NCBI GenBank assembly: GCA_028583605.1
Contig: CM053330.1
Span: 19,865,539 to 19,929,538, forward strand
DNA length: 64,000 bases
Origin: Dastarcus helophoroides
Taxonomy: Eukaryota > Arthropoda > Insecta > Coleoptera > Bothrideridae
Direction of reading: 5' to 3'
In this document: positions 54,301 to 61,239 of the stretch, in pieces
Layout: every line of letters begins with the position of its first letter
Numbering within the stretch: position 1 is the stretch's first letter
Notes under the pieces: model-generated
Databases searched by the model: none
Told to the model about the DNA's origin: nothing
Seen by the model: only the letters and a program-made list of their open reading frames with translations
Position numbers and translations under genes: made by a program

Positions 54301-56206
54301 TAATTTTCGAACCGGTAACGCGAAACAATATTTATATAATTTAAACAGATTCCAAAATCCAACTTCCGTTCTCTTGAACAATGTATCTCTAATGTGAATA
54401 GGAAGTTATCGGAAAAGCAGATAATACAAAAGAATAGCTACTTCACCTTTTTTTTTCGTATTGTCCGAGTATACATAGGTACACCTCGATTAATGCGGAG
54501 TGCTTGATAAGTTAGTTACCTTGAATAACGACGAATCTTGACTAATCGAAGGACTAAATAAGCTAGATTTTACTAGACAAATTATTAACAAAACAATATT
54601 GTATAACAGACAAGCAATTTTTTTAAAATTACCCCTATATTTTACTATTAAAAAAACGTTGTTGCCGTTAGACAAATACTGATTCTAGGAGTATTCATGT
54701 TAACAATTAGGATAATTCAGATAAGTTCTTACGAATGCTCAGTTTATTTGCATTGGATGTTTTTTCCAACATGCCCCTTCCACAGTAACGAAGACCCTTG
54801 TCCAAAGTTCCGGTTGTAGATACTGACAGATAATGGGATGAACATTTCCACGACTGCAAAAAATGTTTGTAAAGTAAGTAGTGTCTTAAGATTATTGATG
54901 ATATAATCAAAATATTTCGATTGCTTATAATGGACCGTTTTATTATTGCAAGTGAGAGATAATTCGTTTCAGAAGGATTATAAATGATGTTTTATATTTG
55001 GAAATATACCATTCAACACCGCCCCTAAGTTGCGCACCTCCTATCAAGCTACCGAGAGATTATTCGTTTCGAAACAGTTATTTCTATTATAAATGATATT
55101 AAATTACAATTTTTATACTATAAATTTATATTGTTTTATTTATTTTCCTCACTTTTTTAAGTGGAACGGACTGGTCCTTGGTTATCTTCAAAAAGTGATG
55201 TACAAATGTTGTCACTTGAAACCAAAAAGCTATTAAAAAACAAAAAAAGCGCAACTGTTGTTGTGTGTGCTGAGGAGTAAATAACTTACATTTTTCGTGT
55301 ACTGTTTACCACATCTAACAATCAAGCAAAAAAGCAATATTGAAATCATTCATAATCGATCATCCGAATGATCAGTCAATTGTTCCAAGCAATTATTTCG
55401 ATACATTCGATAATGAAAATATGTCGATTATGCTTAACATTAATAACATTCATAAACCGCTACGAAAATTTTCACAAAAATGGCCTTGCACTAATTTTTT
55501 TACAAAGCTGACAATTTACCAGACTGCAAGAACGTCTTTCTACAAAAGTTTATCAGAAATAATGTCTATCAAGAAACTCCAAGAGATATCGAAAATGTAA
55601 AATTTAAAATCTTCTTCCCAAGGTAACTCCAGCAATGTTCACAAAGGCAAAAGCATAAAAGAAAATGAAATACATTTCGAATATCTCTTATAACGCTTCT
55701 TTGAATTTAATTTTTGCTAATTTCTTAAATTAATTATTCTTTTTTGTGATGTGTGTAATATTTGTAATATACACATACTGTCACCCGTAGAGTCTAAATC
55801 TTCATTATTTGAAAAAAGAGGCAGTTGCCCTTTAAATATTTTTCATGATATTGGTCACTACTGGGATCTGCACTAGATGGACAGACTGTAACATTAGTTA
55901 GGATTAGGATTTTTTCAAACTTATTATTTACCTGAGGAATGTCGAGTATTGAACATTTCAAATCCATTCTGGTTGCTGGTGGACTTGTAATAAACCAGTT
56001 GCAATTTTCAGAGGATGTATTGTATCCGACAACATTCCTAGCAATGGAAAACTGATAGCCGTGCCAAATAAATACACGGAAACTGCAGTCACTTGCAGAA
56101 AGAGAATAAGCAGCTAGTAAAAGTTCACAAAGCAAACATAATTCTGAAAAAGAAAGTAAAAATTTGGCAATACTGGAACAACAAAAGTAATTGCTATCTT
56201 ACTCAT
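32950..56206 (-). CDS. Secreted CUB-domain serine protease (S1/trypsin fold), whole gene, 7 exons
   Basis: Exons joined in order 56203-56206, 55932-56143, 54733-54853, 48686-48828, 43256-43457, 33403-33603 and 32950-33326 give 1260 nt and 419 aa with no stop. All introns are GT-AG, with phases 1,0,1,0,1,1 and lengths 59, 1078, 5904, 5228, 9652 and 76 bp. Domains: signal peptide 1-18, CUB about 21-135, a linker with a CRCG motif (151-154) that should disulfide-link the pro-part to the catalytic domain, activation at Arg161|Leu-Val-Gly-Gly, and an S1 domain 162-about 393 with His204, Asp256 and Ser350. This is a zymogen activated by a trypsin-like cut and secreted. Insect relatives act in haemolymph, gut, saliva or venom; this sequence does not say which. 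The usual N-terminal IVGG is LVGG here. Large introns hold many transposons. Single-exon confidence is high; the join is inferred without transcripts. Confidence 0.88.
33403..33603 (-). CDS. CUB-S1 serine protease, exon 6 (catalytic Asp)
   Basis: 201-bp exon between acceptor TTTTTAG|GCATTGAT and donor TTAG|GTAAGT. It carries the catalytic aspartate in NDIGLV (Asp256), preceded by the HENYNHKT segment typical of S1 proteases before that motif, and followed by VGPVCLPY, whose Cys normally pairs with the linker Cys. It ends in LTALG with a split Gly that continues as WGS in exon 7. Confidence 0.95.
33604..34147 (-). other. Start of intron 5, nothing recognised
   Basis: AT-rich intron DNA next to exon 6. 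No element recognised before the repeat F fragment at 34148. Confidence 0.5.
34148..34211 (+). repeat. Dispersed repeat F, partial copy 2
   Basis: Only the end block is present (ACACGCCTGGAGGGTTGCAT to GTCTAGGTTGCATT). It is cut directly by the start of the gypsy LTR at 34212. Confidence 0.65.
34212..34568 (+). repeat. 5' LTR of gypsy element E
   Basis: 357 bp, from TGTAACG to CGTTACA, so the ends are short inverted repeats. It contains a TATA-like TATATAAG (34379-34386). In U3 there is an inverted pair, GGCAGATGAG (34303-34312) and CTTATCTGCC (34342-34351), which is conserved in the other LTR copies. Confidence 0.9.
34571..34588 (+). other. Primer binding site, tRNA-Leu type
   Basis: TGGTGTCAGAAGTGGGAT begins two bases after the LTR. 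As I remember eukaryotic tRNA-Leu 3' ends (…ATCCCACTTCTGACACCA), the match is complete over 18 bases. Confidence 0.75.
34729..35810 (+). pseudogene. gag of gypsy element E (deleted and frameshifted)
   Basis: The first part is an extremely Lys/Glu/Gln/Arg-rich, coiled-coil-like stretch encoded by imperfect 15-30 bp repeats (about 34790-35060), with stops at about 34916, 34946 and 35130. After EIGEVKEEIGEVKEK the frame shifts at about 35350 into FEDDVRRLAYIAYPTAPTDF, the C-terminal capsid region of this gag type. The usual N-terminal capsid block between these parts is absent, so several hundred bases look deleted. The zinc knuckle CYNCGKLEHFKKDR has lost its last Cys (Arg instead). Confidence 0.8.
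35811..38506 (+). pseudogene. pol of gypsy element E (protease, RT, RNase H, partial integrase)
   Basis: An open frame ending at 36766 holds the retropepsin with VDTGA (about 35976) and a later LILGMDVI. RT follows with DGVIEES, SPVVLVTKKD, LDLKSGYWQV and a polymerase motif that reads YLNN instead of the catalytic YxDD. RNase H shows LDTDTSNVGIGAVLS and ELLAIVKAVEHF. The integrase zinc finger shows H...HLG...C..C (RKCVTCAA). Stops fall at about 36764, 36996, 37475, 37694, 37818 and 38329. The family is Metaviridae-like. Loss of both YLDD aspartates alone would abolish polymerase activity. Confidence 0.9.
38508..38748 (+). repeat. Dispersed repeat F, copy 3
   Basis: Carries TGTGCATTAGAATCC, CTTCTGGGAACTTT, CCTAGAGAGCA and the end block GCATGAATTTGTAGTC, matching 15590-15806. 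It begins exactly where gypsy element E stops. Confidence 0.7.
38749..39645. other. Intron 5 DNA, nothing certain
   Basis: AT-rich. Contains a run of twelve G at about 39360-39371 and, at 39405-39475, several GGATT/TTCGG/GCGGATA words reminiscent of the 28-kb minisatellite. No gene recognised. Confidence 0.4.
40025..40239. mobile_element. Nested insertion with a 156-bp near-perfect palindrome
   Basis: Flanked by TACCTATT on both sides (40017-40024 and 40240-40247), and absent at the matching point of the 57.7-kb repeat copy, so it is a true insertion. Inside, 40031-40108 is mirrored by 40109-40186 with no spacer and only about two mismatches; the centre is AACACCGGTGTT. The right end carries a non-palindromic tail related to 25737-25838. 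No coding sequence. Confidence 0.8.
40437..40958. mobile_element. Nested 522-bp insertion of unknown class
   Basis: Absent from the matching place in the 57.7-kb copy and bracketed by ATCCTTA (40430-40436 and 40959-40965). It is GC-richer than its host repeat and holds an imperfect internal duplication around TTTTCGAATxACCAACGGAA (about 40578-40650). Short terminal similarity TACCGCACGC with the reverse complement of the other end is weak. Confidence 0.6.
41441..43255. other. End of intron 5
   Basis: AT-rich intron DNA with the transposase relic at 41830-42060. At about 43020-43145 a stretch containing CATAGAGAAAAAATATCAAAAC is tandemly repeated twice. Nothing else recognised. Confidence 0.4.
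41830..42060 (+). pseudogene. Tc1/mariner-superfamily transposase C-terminal fragment
   Basis: Plus-strand frames keep the order of the third-catalytic-residue region, SPNLIPIYFFL (from SPDLxPxDFFLWG), then a Lys/Pro block, ETITDECRKLTPG across frames, and DVRNAFEARLYHC, which is the family C-terminus. It is broken by frameshifts. Confidence 0.65.
43256..43457 (-). CDS. CUB-S1 serine protease, exon 5 (activation site and catalytic His)
   Basis: 202-bp exon between acceptor AATTTCAG|AGACTT and donor TTCAA|GTAAGG. It begins with Arg161, the predicted activation cleavage position, then LVGGNDTLPNEFPSMAAL and INCGATIITERYAITAAHC with the catalytic His204. It ends in DHNVSS with a phase-1 split Ser that continues into exon 6. 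Confidence 0.95.
43458..44834 (-). other. Intron 4, unrecognised part
   Basis: AT-rich intron DNA; no element recognised before the Penelope-type fragment at 44835. Confidence 0.45.
44835..45140 (-). mobile_element. Penelope-like element terminal fragment with hammerhead
   Basis: Shares a long stretch with 52705-52930, where the same sequence lies directly downstream of a Penelope endonuclease fragment. It contains GATTAGACCGGGTCAAAGAA, the hammerhead at 44869-44913, and two tandem copies of a block with CAGTATGTCCACCATACCAG (44999-45056 and 45090-45139). Confidence 0.65.
44869..44913 (-). ncRNA. Hammerhead ribozyme motif of a Penelope-like element
   Basis: Minus strand: UGUUC, CUGAAGA, a GCCC/GGGC stem II, GAAAC, GUC, then GAACA which pairs perfectly with the opening UGUUC as a 5-bp stem I. 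One extra A stands between CUGAAGA and stem II, a departure from the strict consensus. Stem III is reduced to AC/GU, so activity as a dimer would be needed. The related copy at 52752-52790 has the G of CUGA mutated. Confidence 0.55.
45141..45835. other. Intron 4 DNA, nothing recognised
   Basis: AT-rich, no recognised element. Confidence 0.4.
45840..47190. repeat. Degenerate short-period AT repeat tract 3
   Basis: Longest of the three tracts with the AAATTTT/CTTTAA/TTCAAATTTT texture also seen at 19115-19990 and 22070-22960. No sharp unit. It lies in intron 4. Confidence 0.4.
47870..48295. repeat. Dispersed repeat family, copy J (short)
   Basis: Starts CAGCTTGTCTCACCGGAAAT after TA and follows copies I and K through GATAACTGACAAAG, AGGACACCCTATGTATTT and the region ending near CATACAAAGCTGTTTTC, then stops. 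Confidence 0.65.
48686..48828 (-). CDS. CUB-S1 serine protease, exon 4 (end of CUB, linker)
   Basis: 143-bp exon, too short to stand out as an open frame, between acceptor GTTTGTAG|AATATTTC and donor CATATG|GTATGA. Two bases complete a split Gln, then YFSTYRSIIKGRILCSISIE, the last strands of the CUB domain with a G-x-x-x-C pattern, and after a short linker RPKECRCGFENPHM. The C-x-C-G motif before the activation site is characteristic of this family. Phase fits both neighbours exactly, which is the main support. Confidence 0.85.
49011..50666 (-). mobile_element. Tc1/mariner-type element with about 220-bp terminal inverted repeats
   Basis: Left end CAGAAATGGTCAGAAATACGG and right end (reverse-complemented) CAGGGATATTCAGAACTACG, with TA on both sides (49009-49010, 50667-50668). 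The inverted repeats continue for over 200 bp (shared CTCATCTTTCGG- and GAGGGGGCTCGT-type blocks). A dead transposase is encoded on the minus strand. It sits in intron 3, only 182 bp upstream of exon 4. Confidence 0.85.
49310..50130 (-). pseudogene. Transposase of the Tc1/mariner-type element
   Basis: The N-terminal part is intact for 71 codons (helix-turn-helix region with ALEFVENPHTSTVSFAL and SRTAIRMFLKIEKYHSYQ, LVQELLKDD). After a stop come LQFCEEIM, the first catalytic-Asp block LFSDETTFYLNGMVNRHN, HPQKVNV, and near the end PTSLDPWIISFGDIW, a decayed SPDLTPLDFFLWG motif. The middle is frameshifted. The family is the Tc3/IS630-like transposase common in insect genomes. Confidence 0.8.
50670..51515. 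other. Intron 3 DNA, nothing recognised
   Basis: AT-rich, no recognised element. Confidence 0.4.
51518..52691. mobile_element. Non-autonomous hAT-type element
   Basis: Starts TAGTGTTGGGCTATTCGAA and ends CAACACTA. It is flanked by GTCAGTAT (51510-51517) and GTCAGTAC (52692-52699), a 7-of-8 target duplication. Both ends are packed with palindromic GTATTCGAATAC-type words, as seen in subterminal regions of hAT elements. There is no transposase. It lies in intron 3. Confidence 0.8.
52705..53260 (-). mobile_element. Penelope-like element, 3' fragment (endonuclease end plus terminal region)
   Basis: A minus-strand open frame (52963-53211) ends with PNYNNRKIREAIEIRKFPKK, NRYDGY, SSIWKPTIG, the C-terminal part of the GIY-YIG endonuclease typical of Penelope-like retroelements. 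Downstream on the same strand (52705-52930) is a terminal region shared with 44835-45140, including a hammerhead-like core at 52752-52790 that has lost activity-critical bases (CUAAAGA). Reverse transcriptase is missing. Confidence 0.75.
53261..54006. other. Intron 3 DNA, nothing certain
   Basis: AT-rich. At 53889-53936 there is a TTCGGATGATCAGCGTTCGG stretch like a pogo-type terminus, without a partner. Confidence 0.4.
54007..54327 (+). repeat. Solo LTR of the gypsy family
   Basis: From TGTTACAAAATTTG to ACGCGAAACA. It carries the family's GGCAGATAAG motif (54099-54108) with its partner CTTATCTG (about 54137), and the TATA box CGGTATAAATACGCGG (about 54173). No internal gypsy sequence adjoins it and no target duplication is visible, so it is an old LTR-LTR recombination product. 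It lies in intron 3. Confidence 0.8.
54733..54853 (-). CDS. CUB-S1 serine protease, exon 3 (CUB domain)
   Basis: 121-bp exon between acceptor TTTTTTGCAG|TCGTGG and donor GCATTC|GTAAGA. It encodes SWKCSSHYLSVSTTGTLDKG, then LRYCGRG and SNANKLSI. The YCG motif followed by a short loop and N-K-L is the usual third-quarter pattern of CUB domains in this protease family. Phase 0 in, phase 1 out, matching exons 2 and 4. Confidence 0.88.
54854..55931 (-). other. Intron 2
   Basis: AT-rich. At 55160-55270 it contains blocks of the Penelope-type family (GGAACGGACTGGTCCTTGG, then CTTGAAACCAAAAAG). Nothing else recognised. Confidence 0.5.
55932..56143 (-). CDS. CUB-S1 serine protease, exon 2 (signal peptide and start of CUB)
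   Basis: 212-bp exon between acceptor CTTTTTCAG|AATTATG and donor CCTCAG|GTAAAT. Joined to the four bases of exon 1 it begins MKLCLLCELLLAAYSLSA, a clear signal peptide, then SDCSFRVF. ENCNWFITSPPATRMDLKC is the first half of a CUB domain (Cys, aromatic strand, SP, R-x-x-L-x-C). The open frame's own in-exon start codon would be non-AUG, which is why the upstream micro-exon start was chosen. Confidence 0.88.
56203..56206 (-). CDS. CUB-S1 serine protease, exon 1 coding part (ATG plus one base)
   Basis: GGCAAA ATGA|GTAAGA places the start codon at 56206-56204 and a strong donor one base later. The 59-bp intron to exon 2 restores ATG AAA TTA, giving MKL and an uninterrupted signal peptide. The purine-rich context before ATG fits insect start sites. 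Inferred without transcript data. Confidence 0.75.
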
Positions 56207-56300
56207 TTTGCCACTTCTTCGACTCGAAACATGGAATTTATTAAATTGTGATTATCATTTTGCATATTAGTATCATCACGTGAATAATTACAATTAAATA

Positions 56301-56308
56301 TATTTATA
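56301..56308 (-). promoter_or_regulatory. Candidate TATA box of the serine protease gene
   Basis: TATAAATA on the minus strand, 95 bp upstream of the start codon, within GTTATAAATATA. A start site 25-30 bp downstream would give a leader of about 65-70 nt. A CACGTG word lies close to that position. This is plausible but unproven. Confidence 0.35.
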
Positions 56309-56309
56309 A

Positions 56310-57230
56310 CTGATAAACAAGTGTACCTATATTCACGAAAACATATCCGCTAATGATTTGTCATGCTATATAGAGTTTATGTCGTAAAAAAATAGAATCA
56401 ATTGTTAACATCAAACCATTACCTTAATAAAATACATCAAGACATTCGAAGTTACGCTTATGCCAATTTGAGGAATTATGAAGCCCATCACTTCATTGCT
56501 CAATTGACAATATTTTTCTGGATGTAACTTTCTACCTTTATTCTAATAAATAAATAAAAAGCCCACCAGTTTAACTTTAAAAATATTCATATCTAATTTC
56601 GGTGTTCCATATTTCATTGTTTTCCCTATTCTTTGTAAAATAAACTAATCTATTTTTGTCAGCTGTCTTGAGGTGCCGTTTTAAGATTTTAGATATCACG
56701 TGGTCATATTTTAAATTGGATTGCCTCAGACCATTACTATTCAATTTAATAATGGATAACATCATCGACAAAGTTACATAATTGAATCTGGGATATAAAC
56801 TACAACATCGACGCTTCAGTATAATAACACTTATGACAGAGACGGAAGATGGCCTTCAGAAAGAAGTATTTTGCTTCTACCAAACAGCGCAGAAATATCA
56901 CATGAAAATTTGAATAGAGAAAACAAAAACCATAACATATTCTAAAAACCCGGTGCGAAGCAAAAATCAACTCAATGGAAGCAGCATAAAACAAGTAATA
57001 AATTTCAAATATACGGATTGAACCAAATTTGACTTTCACTGCAGGGATCTCGTAAACCATTAGATATACTAAAATATTACAATATTATTCCGTTGAGGAA
57101 ACAATTGAATTCCAGTTCGTCTTGATTTTATTTAGAAAAAACTGAAAATCGCCATTTTTAAAAATCAGCTGTACTTGTTTAAAGTCCGATTGAAAAAATT
57201 CAGAAAATGTAATTAGTTATTTTTTGAGGC
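56310..57230. other. Upstream flank of the protease gene, nothing recognised
   Basis: AT-rich with short open frames lacking motifs. Confidence 0.4.
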
Positions 57231-57237
57231 CTTTTCA

Positions 57238-57475
57238 TTGATGTACACAGTTAGAAACGATGAGATCAGAAGAATATGCGGAGTGGGTGATGTGGTTAGA
57301 TGGGGCAGACAAAGAAGACGCCAATGGTATGACCATGTGAGAAGAATTCAAGAAAACATAGTTGTTCGAAGAGCCCTGGAGGGCACGGCTGTACAACGCA
57401 GGCCAAGAGGAAGACCACCGAAGAGATGGAAAGACAGCTGGCAATCCACATCTCAAGAAAACCAGAATGCCTGAA
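57238..57475 (+). pseudogene. LINE (non-LTR retrotransposon) ORF2 C-terminus, 5'-truncated
   Basis: The open frame encodes RRICGVGDVVRWGRQRRRQW, a DHVRRI block, then RRALEG and RRPRGRPPKRWKDS, which is the typical extreme C-terminus of LINE ORF2 proteins. A GAAGAAGAAGAAG-type tail follows at about 57510-57524, as expected near a LINE 3' end. Upstream coding sequence is absent. Confidence 0.75.
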
Positions 57476-57723
57476 TTTGAAGCAAAACATACCACTACGT
57501 CTGTCAAAAAGAAGAAGAAGATATTTCAAAAAATATTTGAAAATATTGTCAACTTTTATTACAAAAAATTTAAAAATTTCCAAACTGGATCGCAGAAATG
57601 TCAAATAGAATTAATAAACATAACGTTTCCGACCAATAAGAGTCTAAAATAAAGAACTCTTACTGCTGTCACTTCCGCAGAAACTGATACCAATTTGTGG
57701 TTTTTAAATAGAACACCTGTATA

Positions 57724-58760
57724 CACTGTGTCCCACCGGGAATCGCCGCGATCGATTTCTGACAAAGTACTCTAATCTAATCTATAAAATTCAAAAATTT
57801 AACAACTCAGCAAAGTCGACAAGGCCAACACAATTAAAATATTTGCAAAATTCTAATACTTCCGCTTATACCGGAAGTTGACATCAACTTTGTTATTTTA
57901 AATAAGACGCTCTATATATTTTTACTTTTGGATTTTGTTTGATAATTTAAGGTCACTTTGGATAACAAACATATTTCCTAAAATTTATATTTTTTGAGGT
58001 GATTTTCAACAGAAATTTGACAGATGCAAGGTCCCACGAAATTCTTTCTATTTTTTTCCAAAAACCAGATATTTATTTCATATTTGGTATGTAAGTAGAA
58101 CACATACAAAACTATCTTGCACATCCTTCATACCTTCAAAAACATTATACCGAGTGTTGAATTCAGGTCTGCATATTTTGGTAAATTCAAACAGTGATAA
58201 CTTTGTTATCTCAAATGTAAACACCCTATTTTTTTAACTTATCTAGTGAAGATATAAATTATCTTTTAACGGATATAAGCATTGTGGGATCTTTTTTTAC
58301 AACTTTTAGAAATAATTGCACATTTAACTTATATTCTTTTATTTCAGTCATTGAATTTTAGTTAAGTAGCATATCTTAATGAGTGGAAATAAATGAAATG
58401 TATTTAAAAAAAAAGAAACAATGGATATGGACAATTAAATTATAAAAAAATCAGTCAGATTATTTATAGCAGTTCACAGTGTGTAATGAAGCTAAAATTA
58501 AAACATGACTAGTCGACATAATTAAAAATGCTACTTCGACATTATTTGTGATATTTTTTACCATTCGCCTTACTGGATTTCATGAGGGCTTTACCTTATC
58601 TGGATATTGAGCAGCAAATTTATCACTATCACATGTTCGTGATATTAGTTTGTTACATCGCCAGAAAATAATAAACAATTTAAAATTATTCTCATTACTA
58701 AAAGAGATGGTTAGGCCCGTTTTCATTTTAGCTTCACCACATATTGTAAAAAAACTATAA
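57724..58760. repeat. Dispersed repeat family, copy K
   Basis: Starts CACTGTGTCCCACCGGGAAT after TA and is collinear with 39646-41440 but lacks that copy's two nested insertions, so it shows the ancestral arrangement. The open frame that is intact at 41112 is broken here. Confidence 0.65.
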
Positions 58761-58865
58761 ATAATTTTAGGTAAATTATTTGATTCTACCTTTTCACCTT
58801 TTTCGGCGTTTTTCATAGATTTTTGCTTAAATTTCCTTTTCTGTAGGTTTTCCCAAGTACATTTA

Positions 58866-59000
58866 TGATATACATCTAAAGAATTTACGCAGAACTAAAA
58901 TACAACCTAGACTACCAAAGTGCAGCCCTCTATGTACTAAAACGCAAATTTCAGATATTAGGTAGCTCCACTACCAACATAGATCTGCAGCGAAATGGCG
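58866..59000 (-). repeat. Dispersed repeat F, copy 4
   Basis: Reverse-complemented it reads GTTGGTAGTGGAGCTA, then AGGGCTGCACTTTGGTAGTC and TAGGTTGTATTTTA, matching the second half of 15590-15806. Confidence 0.55.
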
Positions 59001-59029
59001 GCCAAAACGCTCCTCCAACTGATAACCAC

Positions 59030-59330
59030 GGGCCCGGTTTTACAAGTTCAGATTAAGCGTTGATTTAGCTAAACCGCAATTCGGTTGATCCAGCGCTGAG
59101 CCGTTTGTACCGTTTTACAAATTCCTAGAGAACACGGCTTAGCTGAGTCGAGATGAAACATAAGCAGAAGTAGGTTGGTAACACTTACAGATGCGCTGCA
59201 CGTACATCAACTGGTTAGATGCGTTTAGCGGGAATATTCCGAATAAAACAGTTATTAATATTTTCTGCGCCACATTTCAAGGCTTTAAATATGGCATCAT
59301 AAAAACTTGAAATATTAAAAAATTGAAATA
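59030..59330. other. GC-elevated stretch, possible MITE remnant
   Basis: Begins GGGCCCGGTTTTACAAGTTC, a start resembling known GGGCCCGGTTT-type MITE ends, and contains a second CCGTTTTACAAATTCC at about 59111. No matching inverted end was found. Confidence 0.3.
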
Positions 59331-59420
59331 CAAACATTGTCGCCTGAAACCAAGAAAGATTAAAGAACACAACAAAGGTTGCTCTAACGCGTTTCGATAG
59401 CCAAGCTATCATCTTTAAAG
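59330..59420 (-). repeat. Penelope-type terminal remnant with decayed hammerhead-like segment
   Basis: Contains CCTGAAACCAAGAAAGATTA and CTCTAACGCGTTTCGATAGC, shared with 17690-17790. The catalytic CUGAAGA segment has decayed (59410-59420). Confidence 0.5.
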
Positions 59421-59593
59421 AGTTACTAATACCTAATCCTAAAATTAACCCTTTTACAGCGTGAGTCATTACTACGGTAAAGCTTTGTAGCTTCTACAGA
59501 TTCTTTGCTAACAAAAATATTTTTGGTACGAAGATACCTTAGCATAAGGCGACCATTCTAAAATTATTTTTCATTATACAGAATGAACATATA

Positions 59594-61049
59594 CGCAGAG
59601 GTGCACTAAAGTTGCCTTTTTTAAATAGAACCCTCTGTATATTTTTACATATTTAAATTTCTTATAAAATGCTGATTAAAATAATATAAACAATAGGAAT
59701 CTGCAGTTAATAGTTTTTATGATGTTTAGAAAAATAATGATAATTAAACCTAAATTGCAAGCTCGTTTGAAAGGCGGAGGGACACCCAAATGATTTTATT
59801 TTTAGCGCAGATTACTTCAGAACATTCCTTTTTTTCAAAAAATGATGTAATTTTATTTAAATAACATTTTTAATTATGCAGGATCATTACCTAACGCAAA
59901 ATATCATTTTTATCAAAAAATCAAATAGCACACCCTGTATATTATTTCTCATTTTTGTTTATTAATAGCTAAGCTTTGCTTTAATGCAAACATCTGTGTG
60001 GCTAATTCAAATTAAAAAAAATCAAATTCTCTAGATTTATTTTAGTAAAATGCATTTTTTCCCAATTTTTTTTAACCTGAACAAAAATAATGTTTTTATA
60101 ATGCACCAATTTAATTCGTCGTTCTAATTTTAATCATGTAAATTACATATTTTCAAAAATATGAACTCTCAATTAGAAGACATATTGGTTAAGATACTGC
60201 TTATAATCTATACCTAAATTCTATGCATCTATACTGTATGTTCTCTGCACAGTTTACATTATTTAAGCAAATAAGGCTAAAATTAGTGCATGGTACAACA
60301 TTTCTTCATTGGAGTCAATTTTACGTTTGTTTTGGCGAAAAAAATTAACGAAGCACAGCCGTTTTCCACAACGACCATAAAAAATTATTAATAAATATAT
60401 TTCATGCATTATATTTTTTAAAATAAAGTTAAAGCTATACTGTGGCCTAACCAGGCTAAAGTACAATAATAACAGTTGCATATTTTCCTTTGAACTGATA
60501 AAATTGCAGAGGGGACATGCCGACCTTCTTGTTTTTTCTGAAATTATGTAGTACAAACTTCATTAATTAGTGTTTTTCATTACCGTCGAAGAATCGATTT
60601 CCAACAAATTCAATCAGTGATGCATTTTAAGTATTCAAATATAGACATTTTTTATTTTTTAAATTTAAAATTAAATAATTCTCAAACTATAGGAGCTAAA
60701 TCCACAAATTTTGACATTAAATCAAAGCTTAGTCGTTGCCTAACAAAAATAAAAAATAATGTACAGGGTGTGCAGTTTGAATTCTTTGAGGAAAATGTAA
60801 TTTTGCGTTTGTAAAATAGCAAATATTATTTAGATAAAATTACTGTATTTTCTAAAAATAAAATGATTTGATTGTTTCTGGTCTTTCAAACGAGCTTCAA
60901 AATTAGACACAAATTTCATGATTTTTCTAAATGCCTCAGAAACTATTAATCGCAAACCCCTGTAGTATAGAATCGTATTAATTGGCATTCAAACATGTAA
61001 AAATATATAGGGTGTCCTATTTAAGAAAAACAACTTTTGCACCACCGCG
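59594..61049. mobile_element. Long-arm foldback MITE, copy L (TA target)
   Basis: Left end CGCAGAGGTGCACTAAAGTT and right end (reverse-complemented) CGCGGTGGTGCAAAAGTTG, each flanked by TA. The arms of about 350 bp mirror each other (AAATAGAACCCTCTGTATAT against its counterpart near 61000; CAAACGAGCTTC against GAAGCTCGTTTG-like sequence) and meet a loop at about 59950-60760. There is no transposase. Confidence 0.7.
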
Positions 61050-61239
61050 TATATTTTTATCCTGTATAGTAAACAATAATTTTAAAACATGCGCCTCGCA
61101 GTAATGTACATTTGTTATCAAAATAATTGTGGGAGCTACAGGGCTTTACTCTATTAATGACTACCTTGTATACTAAAAATATTCCCTTCGTGCGTGATTG
61201 ACTGTATCCGTACCGCACTCCTCGTAGTGATACAATTCC

